A stretch of 57,630 nt of DNA from positions 1 to 57,630 of the forward strand of contig BJHG01000005.1 in assembly GCA_014191975.1 (NCBI GenBank), given 5' to 3'. A model generated the notes under the pieces. That model was not told where the DNA came from and searched no databases. It saw only the letters and a program-made list of their open reading frames with translations. The stretch is from Methylococcaceae bacterium. GTDB lineage: Bacteria; Pseudomonadota; Gammaproteobacteria; Methylococcales; Methylomonadaceae. This document shows positions 1 to 9,304 of the stretch, in pieces. Both the position numbers and the translations under genes were made by a program. Position 1 is the first letter of the stretch, and every line of letters starts with the position of its first letter.

Positions 1-3
1 TAT

Positions 4-33
4 TAGTTATCTAATGTGAAGGAATTATGAGTA
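4..33 (+). repeat. 30-bp dispersed repeat, copy 1 (RBS-ATG segment)
   Basis: This 30-base segment recurs with one mismatch on the opposite strand at 24659-24688. Both copies end in an ATGAGT start-like sequence preceded by GAAGGA or GAAGAA. At 24665 it opens a 71-codon frame; here the frame opened by the ATG at 27 closes after 11 codons. It may be the 5' end of a truncated relative of that small gene, or the end of a small mobile repeat. The rest of 34-185 shows no gene that can be supported. Confidence 0.55.
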
Positions 34-185
34 TAAATAGCATTTATTTTAATCACAGATAATAGACATTGGTTCATGCGCCAAAGCCCAAAAACGAGCG
101 GCGTTCTGGTATGCGTACACAGAGCATAATTTTCTAATTCTACTATGACCCAGAAATCAATTGCTATCTGCGCTTTAATCAATCA

Positions 186-933
186 TTTCTAAGCTGCCTG
201 TGCGGCAGTGAACGATTTGTTGCTTATGCTAACTTAGCGTTAAGCTTTCTAAGCTGCCTGTGCGGCAGTGAACGCGGGCAACTTGTACCAACGGGCGGGT
301 TCAATTTTCTAAGCTGCCTGTGCGGCAGTGAACATCTGCAAAGCACAAGGTCGCCTTGAAGTGGTTTTCTAAGCTGCCTGTGCGGCAGTGAACGTGCAGC
401 AATGCTGGCATTTATGCTTGCAATCTTTCTAAGCTGCCTGTGCGGCAGTGAACTATTTCTAGGGTTTCGTGCGTTTGATTATACTTTTCTAAGCTGCCTG
501 TGCGGCAGTGAACCTATGCTTGCGTTGTCTGTTTTGTTGTCGCAATTTCTAAGCTGCCTGTGCGGCAGTGAACTCCAACTGGGGTAGATGAGCTGATGCA
601 GTTATTTTCTAAGCTGCCTGTGCGGCAGTGAACCAACTACTTCGCAAAGCTACAGACTATATGGTTTTCTAAGCTGCCTGTGCGGCAGTGAACGTAACGC
701 TGTGGGTGGAATTGCTACAGGAATTTTTCTAAGCTGCCTGTGCGGCAGTGAACTAATTTCAGCGCGTGCATATAAATGATTGCTTTTTCTAAGCTGCCTG
801 TGCGGCAGTGAACGATTTACCACTTCCCATAATGGGTGCATCAATTTTCTAAGCTGCCTGTGCGGCAGTGAACGATCAATTCATAAGGGGGGTTAAGCAC
901 GGGCGTTTCTAAGCTGCCTGTGCGGCAGTGAAC
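186..933 (-). repeat. Leader-distal CRISPR block, 13 canonical I-F repeats
   Basis: Repeats starting at 186 through 906 are identical to each other. In crRNA orientation they begin GTTCACTGCC and end GGCAGCTTAGAAA, which matches the common I-F repeat. The 5' handle left after Cas6f cutting would be CTTAGAAA. These are the oldest units of the array, because new spacers enter at the leader end. Confidence 0.95.
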
Positions 934-965
934 GTTCGCTGTGTGTTCGTGCGTTATTGACGTAT

Positions 966-2073
966 TTTCAAAGCTGCCTGTGCGGCAGCAAACTTAATCA
1001 CGGCATTGGGTTGATGAACACTGTATTTCAAAGCTGCCTGTGCGGCAGCAAACACGCCACTGCCAAACTTCCAGTCTAATATAATTTTCAAAGCTGCCTG
1101 TGCGGCAGCAAACCTTCATCGGCAAACGATGACGACGGCTTAGGTTTTCAAAGCTGCCTGTGCGGCAGCAAACAATTAACTTGCTGATATGCCGTTCCGA
1201 CCACATTTCAAAGCTGCCTGTGCGGCAGCAAACAAAGTGCAAGTGAATCATTGCTTGTTTCTTATTTTCAAAGCTGCCTGTGCGGCAGCAAACCACCCGA
1301 ACAGCTAAGAGCAGCAATTGCACAATTTCAAAGCTGCCTGTGCGGCAGCAAACTCATCGATTGGTGGTTTACTTGGATCGTTGATTTTCAAAGCTGCCTG
1401 TGCGGCAGCAAACTTACTGTTGCTTTCATGGGCATTGCTCGTCGTTTTCAAAGCTGCCTGTGCGGCAGCAAACCATAATGCTTGCTGTGAATTGCACCAA
1501 CTATTTTTCAAAGCTGCCTGTGCGGCAGCAAACTTCTTTACACCGGTCACATTCGCGGTATCCAATTTCAAAGCTGCCTGTGCGGCAGCAAACCTACGCC
1601 CGCCAATCGAGCCGACGTGGATAATTTTCAAAGCTGCCTGTGCGGCAGCAAACAATGGAATGTCGGCTGTCGAGTCATCACTGCTTTTCAAAGCTGCCTG
1701 TGCGGCAGCAAACTGAAGTAAGTGTTTCACTGCCGTTTACACATTTTTCAAAGCTGCCTGTGCGGCAGCAAACGGTAAAGTTGCGATTTTGTCGTGCGGC
1801 TATATTTTCAAAGCTGCCTGTGCGGCAGCAAACTATCCGTAGCCGCTGTTTCGTTATTAACTACATTTCAAAGCTGCCTGTGCGGCAGCAAACCCATACC
1901 AACCTCGAATTATCTTTTAATTATGTTTCAAAGCTGCCTGTTCGGCAGCAAACACCCGCTAAACGTCCCTTTCGTAAACTGATTATTTCAAAGCTGCCTG
2001 TGCGGCAGCAAACTAAATCATGCTAATACCGCAAAAAGCAATGAATTTCAAAGCTGCCTGTGCGGCAGCAAAC
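966..2073 (-). repeat. Leader-proximal CRISPR block, 19 variant repeats
   Basis: Repeats starting at 966 through 2046 begin GTTTGCTGCC and end GGCAGCTTTGAAA in crRNA orientation. They differ from the distal block at positions 4, 5 and 24, all three changing together with no intermediate repeat. G5 can now pair with C21, so the 5-bp stem may become 6 bp across the Cas6f cleavage point, and the handle becomes CTTTGAAA. One unit, 1926-1953, has an extra loop substitution. Confidence 0.95.
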
Positions 2074-2204
2074 TGATTTTAAAATACTGCGAAAGTAGTT
2101 GTACAGCTATTTATGAATGTATTGACTTAATTTAACCATCCAAAAAACAACAAGATACAACTACCTGTTTTATATTATATTTTTAAAAAGCAAAAAAACT
2201 TGGG
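2074..2204 (-). promoter_or_regulatory. CRISPR leader with candidate promoter and IHF-like site
   Basis: This 131-bp AT-rich stretch lies between the cas6f stop and the first repeat. On the minus strand it holds a TATAAT box (plus-strand 2174-2179) that could serve as a -10 element for pre-crRNA. Around 2117-2129 the plus strand resembles the IHF consensus YAANNNNTTGATW at 11 of 13 positions; IHF bends the leader during I-F spacer capture. Both sites are pattern matches only. Confidence 0.55.
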
Positions 2205-2852
2205 TCAAAATTCAGGAACCGTTGAATTAGTACTCAAACCGTAACTACTAAAATGTGTTCCCGAAGATACTAAAACATCTGTTTTCTTAATCCACAAACA
2301 AAATAAGTTCTGATTACTCAAACTCTTTAAACGAATAAAAGGCGTTGAAACGGTTTTATCCAATAAATCACAATAACGAAACGCCATTTTATAAGTCGCT
2401 TCAAAGGGTGCTTTATCTTCCAATAATTGCATAGTACTAGTAAAAGCAGTTTCAAAATCCATAGCATGCCGCCTTGCATAACGTCTCGCTAATCGCGCTT
2501 GATTCGTTTTTGGTTGCAAACGCTGATAGATTGCATAACCGCTTAATTTTTTAGGAATGGGGCGAATGCTAGTGCAATGAACATAATCCTTGAGATTTTC
2601 AAGGCATCGTTGTGCATCAAAACGCATCAATGTAGCTTCATCGTGTGCAAATAAACGGCATTTCCCTCCTAATACACTGTATTTTTTACCAGCCACATAT
2701 TCAGGAAAAGAAATGCCAATCGGTACACGTCCTTGGTCATCTTGAATTTCAACAAGACCAAGATGGATTTTCTCAAAGAGTGACGACCAAAGTGTAAACA
2801 GATTGAAATCTGAATTGGGCAATAACGTCATTTCTAAGTAATATTTCATCAT
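2205..2852 (-). CDS. cas6f: Cas6f (Csy4) pre-crRNA endoribonuclease
   Basis: Cas6f binds the repeat hairpin, cuts pre-crRNA at the 3' base of the stem and stays on the crRNA 3' end. The 215-residue protein keeps the family landmarks: the N-terminal KYYLEMTLLP strand, the general-base His near residue 30 in LFEKIHLGLV, an arginine-rich helix near residues 117-129 (QARLARRYARR) that grips the RNA stem, and the C-terminal FSSYGLS motif. About eight extra residues follow that motif. It is longer than Pseudomonas Csy4 (187 aa). It is last in the cas operon, 6 bp after cas5fv, and next to the leader. Either of two adjacent ATG codons may be the start. Confidence 0.94.
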   Translation of the reverse strand: MMKYYLEMTLLPNSDFNLFTLWSSLFEKIHLGLVEIQDDQGRVPIGISFPEYVAGKKYSVLGGKCRLFAHDEATLMRFDAQRCLENLKDYVHCTSIRPIPKKLSGYAIYQRLQPKTNQARLARRYARRHAMDFETAFTSTMQLLEDKAPFEATYKMAFRYCDLLDKTVSTPFIRLKSLSNQNLFCLWIKKTDVLVSSGTHFSSYGLSTNSTVPEF

Positions 2853-2858
2853 AAGTGC

Positions 2859-3896
2859 CTATATTCGCAAATTATCAACATACGCCAACCCTTTTTTACC
2901 GAGATAAAAACTAGACACGCCAGCCGCTTCTATCATATTTTTTAGCTGAGTCGCTTTTTCTGAGTCAATGTCTAAATGAATGTCGAGTGTACCGCTCGCT
3001 TTAGTAAGCATAGAAACCACTTCGCCCTCCCCCTTACGTTTTTCTTTCAACAAATACGGATTGCCCCAAATTGGTTTTTTACTGCCCGTCGTAAATCGAT
3101 CCATAAAATCTTTAGGCGTAAATCTGCGCTTTGAAATGCCGCTAATGCCTCCCGATTTTGTCAATGCATTAGACAAATCAAAATGTTGATTTAATCGTGA
3201 AATTTGCAAATACAAGGCAGAGCAATAAAACATAATTGGTTTAACCATGCCTTTGGCATCAAGATATTCTGAATCGGAAAAATGAGATTTTAATTCACTC
3301 AATGCTGTTTTAATATCGCCAGAAACTTCTACCGATTTTAATTTGTTTAGCTGGCCTAATTGTTCAAGAACGTTTAGCGGATCAAATGTTCTTGTATTTT
3401 CAACAACAAAATCCGAATGTATAATAAATTGACATAATGTATAAAAATCTAACGTCAAAACACCCCAAAACGCATCAGAATAATCTGAACTGAAGATAGG
3501 GTCATTGCCTTTAATCATACCGGTAAAAGCATTTTGATCGGTACTGCCGCTCATATTTCGAATATAAACAATCTCTTTACTAATAGGATTTAGGCGATCA
3601 TGTGGATGATCTTCAAACGTAATGTTTTCTTCTGCTTCTGCAAAAAAGTAATTCGGACATTGTTTAGATTGATACAGTTTTCGTTGATCACCAATTAACC
3701 GATTCAAAACACCCATGACTGTGTTATGAGTAATGTCGCGTTGAATAAAATTGGGATATTGCCCATCACTATTGCGTTTACCTAAATTGGTCATAGAACC
3801 AATAAAACCTCGTTTTTCTTTAGGAATTGGCTCGTTGTTTGAACCATCCAGAAACGAATTTCGCCAAGATGCTTCATATTTAATGGTAATGCGCAT
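2859..3896 (-). CDS. cas5fv: Cas5fv, type I-F2 Cascade subunit (large-subunit substitute)
   Basis: This 345-residue protein begins MRITIKYEASWRNSFLDGSN, the N-terminus I associate with the Cas5fv protein of Shewanella putrefaciens I-Fv systems. In that system Cas5fv caps the crRNA 5' handle, and an inserted helical domain recognises the PAM, replacing the missing Cas8f. Here the Cas5-like N-terminal part is followed by a long, mostly helical middle (roughly 90-260) and then a region containing RRFTPKDFMDRF and KKPIWGNPYL. It lies 8 bp after cas7fv and 6 bp before cas6f. The assignment rests on order and family resemblance; domain borders are estimates. Confidence 0.88.
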   Translation of the reverse strand: MRITIKYEASWRNSFLDGSNNEPIPKEKRGFIGSMTNLGKRNSDGQYPNFIQRDITHNTVMGVLNRLIGDQRKLYQSKQCPNYFFAEAEENITFEDHPHDRLNPISKEIVYIRNMSGSTDQNAFTGMIKGNDPIFSSDYSDAFWGVLTLDFYTLCQFIIHSDFVVENTRTFDPLNVLEQLGQLNKLKSVEVSGDIKTALSELKSHFSDSEYLDAKGMVKPIMFYCSALYLQISRLNQHFDLSNALTKSGGISGISKRRFTPKDFMDRFTTGSKKPIWGNPYLLKEKRKGEGEVVSMLTKASGTLDIHLDIDSEKATQLKNMIEAAGVSSFYLGKKGLAYVDNLRI

Positions 3897-3904
3897 AAAA
3901 ACCT

Positions 3905-4885
3905 CTATTTTGAATAAAAATAAACGGCATATTCGGATTCAGGTGTTTGTGAAATATCATTTTCAGCGCGTTTAATTCGCATCATTTTATGACTGTCGTT
4001 ATAGTCAACTAATACGTCCTCTACATACATATAACCTTTAGCCTGACGAATACTCAATTCGCTAATTAGTTGAATAGTTTCATTAACCAAAATATCAATT
4101 GCTTCATTATCGAGCAAAATGCCCACTTCACCTTCCTCAAAAATTGTCCCACCGCGCACGTAATTTTTATGAAAAACTGCTTTAGGATTGCGTTCAGGGG
4201 CAATATTTTTAATGAATTTTTCGATAGCTTGAGCTATTTGTTCACCTTCGCCTTCTTTGATAATCATAGAGGCGCGATCAAATTTTTTATCTAACGAAAT
4301 GAATTGCAGCTGCTCAATGCTGATTGAACCATAGGCCAAATATTCAGTTTCACCAAACGTGGTTTTTGAAAAAAAAGAATTACTAGCAACATCGTTGCCT
4401 TTATCATCAGTTCCTTTTTCTTTAGAGCCAGAGCGTCCCATTTGCTCAAAATTACCATTACCTAATTGATCAATAAAATCTTCCAGTAATAATGGACTGG
4501 TGCGTTTGCATTGACTTGATGGCACAACATAACCACGAATTAAACCCGTAATGGAAGTAAGAACATCTTGCAAACTCTTATCTTTGGCATAATGTAAATC
4601 AAATGCTTGATCTCTAAATAAATGATGGCGGATACAATTTTGACTGATATACATAGGGGTTTCTTTGAAATTGATATCCGAGGCTTGTTTTTTATATTTA
4701 TAACCTGTCTCCTCTTTCACTTTTCCCGTTAAATTGCTGTAGCCACGAAGTTTGGGGAGTGTGTGGTTATCCACTGTTTTACCATCATCTCCAGCCAATG
4801 TTGTTGGTCCATTCCAATTCACTACCCCATGCCCTAGTGCAATGATTTTGAAATCTACACTTTTAATGCCTGTTATTTTGTTCAT
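3905..4885 (-). CDS. cas7fv: Cas7fv, type I-F2 Cascade backbone subunit
   Basis: Multiple copies of this protein form the backbone that coats the crRNA spacer. The sequence [20 protein letters not shown] and later [14 protein letters not shown] and [20 protein letters not shown] closely match what I recall of Shewanella Cas7fv rather than the Csy3 of I-F1. The start at 4885 is preferred: GAGGA lies just upstream and the family N-terminus begins there; an upstream ATG at 4900 would add five residues and overlap the cas2-3 end by 11 bp. The product is 326 residues. The C-terminal part ([20 protein letters not shown]) is well conserved. It is cotranscribed with cas5fv, 8 bp downstream. Confidence 0.92.
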   Translation of the reverse strand: MNKITGIKSVDFKIIALGHGVVNWNGPTTLAGDDGKTVDNHTLPKLRGYSNLTGKVKEETGYKYKKQASDINFKETPMYISQNCIRHHLFRDQAFDLHYAKDKSLQDVLTSITGLIRGYVVPSSQCKRTSPLLLEDFIDQLGNGNFEQMGRSGSKEKGTDDKGNDVASNSFFSKTTFGETEYLAYGSISIEQLQFISLDKKFDRASMIIKEGEGEQIAQAIEKFIKNIAPERNPKAVFHKNYVRGGTIFEEGEVGILLDNEAIDILVNETIQLISELSIRQAKGYMYVEDVLVDYNDSHKMMRIKRAENDISQTPESEYAVYFYSK

Positions 4886-4889
4886 AGAA

Positions 4890-7805
4890 TTAATCCTCAT
4901 CTCGTGACGTTAAATGTTTAATTGAAATTGCGCCTATTGGCTGTTTGTCGCAAACGGCATAATAAATTGCGTAACTATGTCGTGCACTTTCCCCACCTAC
5001 CTCGTGTAAATCATTGGGGGTGTAACTTAGGTAAATTGGGAACTCGGAGTTTCTTGCTTCATTAAGCAAGATAAAATCTTTGAAGGCTTTGGTGCCGCCC
5101 ATAATGTTGTGATGTTTATTTTTCATATACGCCAGCAAATTTTTATCGCTGTCGCCATACCCTTCAATTTCGTCTTTTGAAGCGGTAAGATTATCAACAT
5201 CATCGCGTTCATTGATCGGGAAGTGATAAGCGTATTCATTTATAAATTGAATATTCTTTGGATCATTCACATCACAGACCGCCATCTGAACAAACCGATT
5301 ATCACCGCGTAGCGAATGCTTGCTGATTTTGACTTTGCCTTTTTCTTGTATTTTTTTCGATGAAATCGTAATGGGGTCAACCACTTTGAGATTGATTAAA
5401 TTAACACTGGCTTTCAGGGAGGCTATCAAGTCCGATTCGATAAATTTGCGCGCGTTATCTAACTCGTGATAACGCTTATAAAGCATATAAATCTGCGGTA
5501 ATGTAAATTCCTTCTCATTCAATTCTGACTTTAAGAACTGATACCACGCTTTTGTTGATCCAAAGGTGTGAAGGCGCGATAAAAATCGCGCAGCTGAACC
5601 GGTTCCTTTACCTAGATCAATCGTTTCGGGCACAGCAATACAATAAATATTCGTTTCTTTATTTAAACCAAACCGATCCAATCGTCCTAAACGCTGTAAA
5701 CAATCTTCCGCATTTGTCAGTTCAGTCACCATAAAATCACAGCTAATATTTAATGAAGCCTGCACAATTGGACCGCTTCGCAAAACCGTGAATTTATCTG
5801 TGCCATCTTTGTTAAATGACTCGTAAACTTCTTCAAACCATTTTTGTTTATCGCTTTTTTTGAATTTTGAATGCAGTAAAACAGCGTTTTCTTGTTGTTG
5901 GTTTTGAATAAAACTTTTTTGAGCCGTTAGCGCGGTATTATTTATCACAAAGGTTTTTGAATCATACCTCTGATATAAAGGATTACTTTCATCTTGCAGA
6001 GTTTCATCAAACACCTTAAATTTGATTTTATAAGTGCTTGAGTTGAAAGAAGTCATTAAAATAATATCTTTAGGATCAATATTTAAAACGTGTTGCAAGT
6101 AAAAATAATGGGGAGTTGCCGACACTAATAAGGTATTGGCGAGATTTTCTTGATTTTGCTTACACGCGATCAATTCAGCAAACAGCAAATTAAAGGCCGG
6201 CATATTGATGTATTCATGAAACTCATCAAAGACGATATGCGAACGAAGATAATCAATTAACGAGTTAGCTTTGGTATGCGTAATAATCCCACCAAAAATT
6301 TGATCTATGGTTGTAATGACAATATCACCAGAAAAATAATCACCTTCTAATGTTGGCTGACTCCATTGATTTATGTATTTAAATTCGCCGGTGTTAATTT
6401 CTATTTTTGCATCAGGCAAATATTGTTCAGACGTTAATTCATCAAATAAGCCTTGGCAAACTTGCACCCTTGGGCAAATCCAAATGATTTGCTGTGCATT
6501 TTTCAACTTAGCCCATTCGAGTGCAATTTTAGTTTTACCACAACCCGCAGGCCCAGCCAAAACTGCAACATTTTGCGTTTTGGTTAGTTGAACCGCAACT
6601 TCAGTTTGTTTACTGCTGCGCTCGCCTGCTGGGAAATGCGTTAAACAATTTTGAATGTGTGAACAAAGAGTGGATTCAATCTTTTCAGGAACCAACTTGT
6701 CTAACGTGTAATTTTTAATATGTACTTTTAATTCAAATGGTTGCAAAGCAGACACCCAGCGATCAGCAGAAATGACACATGCTCGCATAATATTATTGTC
6801 AGCATTGTGTTGAATTTGCATTCGATATAGATTTACATTTTCTTCATGCGTATATTTTTTATAATAAGGTAAAGGCATTTCGCCTTGTTGTTTGATAACA
6901 TCTAAATCACAATCATCACTAAAGATACTTGAGATGATTGACAGCGCTGTATTTCGATATTTTGCATCAATAGCACCTAAGGTATTGAGCAATTTAATTG
7001 ATTTTTCTATTAATTCGCTAAAGCTCATTGCTTTTAAATTACTACTTAACTTTTTATGAATATCGCCATAATTTACAAAATCCTTTTCTTTACGAAATGG
7101 CTTGGCGTGATGCCAATAAATCACGTGTTTAATTGACTGTTTATTACTAGCGTTAATTTTCTTTAACGAAAGATTATCAAGTAGTTGATAAAGTAATACT
7201 GAGATTTCATTATGTCGTGGGTGTTTATCAAAATTAAACTTAGTGTCATCAATATGCTGCCCATCTTCAGCCAAAAAATCTTTTTTCTTTGGGTTTCTTA
7301 CCCAATCTTGAAAGCAAGGATCAATTTTGCCTAAATCATGTAAACAACCTGCTACAAAGATAGCCATTGATTGTTTTTCTTGGCAGGGCATCAAATTTCT
7401 ATGCAGTTGCTCTGCTACATATCCGACAGCAAATAAATGCTCGGCTAAAGGTTGAAATTGGGTGTTTGCATACGATATATTTGGATTAGGTTTATCGCTT
7501 GGAATATCCATAATTAGCTCTTTTGAAGTTGTGTTAACGGGCACAATACCCTGTAAATTGAAACAATCTCGACTGCCCACAATCCAAACCAACTCACTAC
7601 GACTTCTTGACCGTATCCAGTGACAAGAAACGGCGGTATTTTTGGTGGCTGTTTTACGAAGTAATGTTTTGACGGCAATCAAACCATCTTCAGTAATAAT
7701 GGTCTGCCATGTGTTGTCGCCGATTCGATTGGCAAAAGTATCCAGTACGCGTCGAGTGCGGTTAAGGGCTTTTTTTTCACATTGACTAACAAAAGTGACC
7801 ATCAT
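4890..7805 (-). CDS. cas2-3: Cas2-Cas3 fusion: nuclease-helicase plus adaptation subunit
   Basis: In I-F systems Cas2 is fused to Cas3, linking spacer capture by Cas1 to target shredding. Residues 1-95 are the Cas2-like part ([20 protein letters not shown]). The HD nuclease follows, with His near 125 (AEHLFAVG), the HD pair near 158-159 (CLHDLGK) and a His pair near 234. The SF2 helicase has Walker A GPAGCGKT near 420-427, a DEFH box (IVFDEFHEY), SATPHY and the [10 protein letters not shown] motif VI. The box reads DEFH where many Cas3 proteins have DEVH. The length, 971 aa, is shorter than typical I-F1 Cas2-3 (about 1,075-1,100). The start at 7805 overlaps the cas1 stop by 4 bases, suggesting translational coupling. 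Confidence 0.96.
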   Translation of the reverse strand: MMVTFVSQCEKKALNRTRRVLDTFANRIGDNTWQTIITEDGLIAVKTLLRKTATKNTAVSCHWIRSRSRSELVWIVGSRDCFNLQGIVPVNTTSKELIMDIPSDKPNPNISYANTQFQPLAEHLFAVGYVAEQLHRNLMPCQEKQSMAIFVAGCLHDLGKIDPCFQDWVRNPKKKDFLAEDGQHIDDTKFNFDKHPRHNEISVLLYQLLDNLSLKKINASNKQSIKHVIYWHHAKPFRKEKDFVNYGDIHKKLSSNLKAMSFSELIEKSIKLLNTLGAIDAKYRNTALSIISSIFSDDCDLDVIKQQGEMPLPYYKKYTHEENVNLYRMQIQHNADNNIMRACVISADRWVSALQPFELKVHIKNYTLDKLVPEKIESTLCSHIQNCLTHFPAGERSSKQTEVAVQLTKTQNVAVLAGPAGCGKTKIALEWAKLKNAQQIIWICPRVQVCQGLFDELTSEQYLPDAKIEINTGEFKYINQWSQPTLEGDYFSGDIVITTIDQIFGGIITHTKANSLIDYLRSHIVFDEFHEYINMPAFNLLFAELIACKQNQENLANTLLVSATPHYFYLQHVLNIDPKDIILMTSFNSSTYKIKFKVFDETLQDESNPLYQRYDSKTFVINNTALTAQKSFIQNQQQENAVLLHSKFKKSDKQKWFEEVYESFNKDGTDKFTVLRSGPIVQASLNISCDFMVTELTNAEDCLQRLGRLDRFGLNKETNIYCIAVPETIDLGKGTGSAARFLSRLHTFGSTKAWYQFLKSELNEKEFTLPQIYMLYKRYHELDNARKFIESDLIASLKASVNLINLKVVDPITISSKKIQEKGKVKISKHSLRGDNRFVQMAVCDVNDPKNIQFINEYAYHFPINERDDVDNLTASKDEIEGYGDSDKNLLAYMKNKHHNIMGGTKAFKDFILLNEARNSEFPIYLSYTPNDLHEVGGESARHSYAIYYAVCDKQPIGAISIKHLTSRDED

Positions 7806-8749
7806 GACCAATCACCGCGTAAAGACTGTTCTTTGACTTGATCAAACATGAAGTCGAGCGCTTTATGCTCTGTGAATTTTTGAAGTATTTGTTGCCTGAA
7901 TTCTTGCTCATTCATTTTTTCTTTAGCGCAGATAAACGCCCAAGGCAAAACAATGGCATCTTTGATAAGGTCTGCGACATCAAACACTAAAGCGCCGCGT
8001 CGCGTTTTACCATGCATGACAGCGAAACCGTGTGGAATACCTAAAACCCAAAGTGTGGTAGCCGCAAGACCATAAGCTAGGTAGTTGCCATGATTTAAAA
8101 AGTCATTAGCGATATCGGTTGATTGATGATCGCGCGTGAAATCAGCTTGTTGTGTTAATTTTGCCGCGTAGCGATAAAGATGCTTTGTCATTAAGGCTTC
8201 ACGTTGCAGTAAATCACCAGACTTTTCTGCACTGTCAATACCGCAACTATAATTGCTCAACGCATTGGCAATAAGCGCATCATCAATGAAAAAGCTTTCC
8301 GCTTTTAAATCACGATCTTTATTCCATGTTTTTTGGATAAAGGCGAGGCGAGCGTGTTGAAAAGTTTTAGCGACAGCAAGACGTTTGCTGTCATCAAACC
8401 AGAAACTGAGCCAGCCCTGAACATACTCGGTTGGGCGATACTCGTTCTGAGGATTGAGCCATTCAATTTCGCTACCCGAAAACAACGGCGTGCCACCGCC
8501 GCCGCAAAATCCGACTAATACGCCAGCACTTGCCAGCATACGCACGGCGGCTTGCGTAATGGAAGTTCCTGTACCCAGTAAAATTACTGTGGTATTGGCT
8601 ATTGGAATATTCCAATAATAATTTTGGTCTTTGGCTTCAGTTAAGTAGAGAACGCGCCCGTCTTTTTGCATGACTCGGCATTTTTCTAAATAGAAAATAT
8701 TGGCGCGTTTAGAATGAAGGATAGCTTTTAAATCTGTTAATTGCTCCAT
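7802..8749 (-). CDS. cas1: Cas1 integrase, subtype I-F
   Basis: Cas1 inserts new spacers at the leader end of the array together with the Cas2 part of Cas2-3. The 315-residue protein has the I-F Cas1 form: an N-terminal beta domain with [20 protein letters not shown] near 58-76, and a helical catalytic lobe with probable metal ligands Glu184 ([14 protein letters not shown]), His246 ([14 protein letters not shown]) and Asp257/Asp260. All ligands appear present, so adaptation may be active. It is the first gene of the cas operon, starting 555 bp from the divergent SSB-like gene. Confidence 0.97.
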   Translation of the reverse strand: MEQLTDLKAILHSKRANIFYLEKCRVMQKDGRVLYLTEAKDQNYYWNIPIANTTVILLGTGTSITQAAVRMLASAGVLVGFCGGGGTPLFSGSEIEWLNPQNEYRPTEYVQGWLSFWFDDSKRLAVAKTFQHARLAFIQKTWNKDRDLKAESFFIDDALIANALSNYSCGIDSAEKSGDLLQREALMTKHLYRYAAKLTQQADFTRDHQSTDIANDFLNHGNYLAYGLAATTLWVLGIPHGFAVMHGKTRRGALVFDVADLIKDAIVLPWAFICAKEKMNEQEFRQQILQKFTEHKALDFMFDQVKEQSLRGDWS

Positions 8750-9304
8750 TACCAGTTCCTGATTTAAATACCATTCTTGCAGATTGTATTGTATGGAATA
8801 TTATTTGGAATATACCTTGCAATTCTAAAAACTAAAAATCGTTTGAACAGATTACACGCAAATCAAATTGGGCTAACCCCAAATAATATTCAGGAGCAAA
8901 GAGATGGAGGTAAATCTATATAGCTGATACGCAAAGCATATGAATCTAACTCTATAAAAAGCAATTAGCCATATCTAATCAAAATTAATAATTGAAAGTG
9001 TATTAATTACCGGCATTAATTGTGGGTTTTATAGTTTTTTCAATCCGAAGCCAATCACAAATATATTATAAAATTTTATAAAAATTTTTCACACGGCCTT
9101 TATAAAACACAGGGGGCTTGTTTGAAAAAAGCACTATTCGTTTGTGCTCATTAGTATGTAGATCGAAATGGCGGAGTCCCAAATAGTATTTAGGGGGTAT
9201 GGGGGGACTGGGGGGTGTACTTAGCAAAGAATTCATGGGATATTGAATCAAAATCGTCTATTAGTTGATCTTCAATGTACTTCCTAAGTTAAAAGCCAAA
9301 TCGC
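8750..9304. other. Intergenic region between cas1 and SSB gene, AT-rich with G-tracts
   Basis: No convincing protein gene is seen in this 555-bp gap. It must carry the cas promoter on the minus strand and probably the promoter of the SSB-like gene on the plus strand; no clean -35/-10 pair stands out. It contains two similar dyad motifs, CCCAAATAATATTCAGG near 8878 and CCCAAATAGTATTTAGGG near 9178, and long G runs at 9112-9116 and 9193-9215. Confidence 0.5.
9193..9215 (+). other. G-run cluster with quadruplex potential
   Basis: Three G runs of 5, 6 and 6 bases (9193-9197, 9201-9206, 9210-9215) are separated by TAT and ACT. A fourth run could come from GGCGG near 9170 or GGGGG at 9112-9116. 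The cluster stands out sharply from the AT-rich surroundings. It abuts the second CCCAAATA dyad. No function is assigned. Confidence 0.6.

Larger units (their letters stand above)
186..2073 (-). CRISPR. Type I-F CRISPR array, 32 repeats and 31 spacers
   Basis: Thirty-two 28-bp repeats start every 60 bases from 186 to 2046, so all 31 spacers are 32 bp, the usual I-F geometry. Read on the minus strand the repeat has a CTGCC stem, a GCACA loop and a GGCAG stem, followed by an 8-base handle ending GAAA, which is the I-F (Cas6f) repeat form. The cas operon lies upstream on the same strand and the AT-rich leader at 2074-2204, so transcription and spacer addition start at the 2073 end. Repeats fall into two blocks with different sequence (listed separately). 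The repeat at 1926-1953 alone carries a loop change (G to T on the plus strand). No duplicated spacer was noticed. Spacer targets cannot be assigned without a search. Confidence 0.98.

Noticed and set aside
131-158. TTTCTAA at 131 as a degenerate terminal CRISPR repeat
   Set aside because: Only seven bases match the repeat and the phase is off by five bases; the stem is absent.
402-2026. Several long frames with repeating peptides across the array on both strands
   Set aside because: They follow the 60-base CRISPR period (a multiple of 3) and arise because the repeats lack stops; spacers differ freely. They are not genes.
9066-9251. Minus-strand 61-codon frame in the cas1-ssb gap
   Set aside because: It has no ribosome site, is built largely from the G-run cluster read as Pro, and has no gene-like composition.
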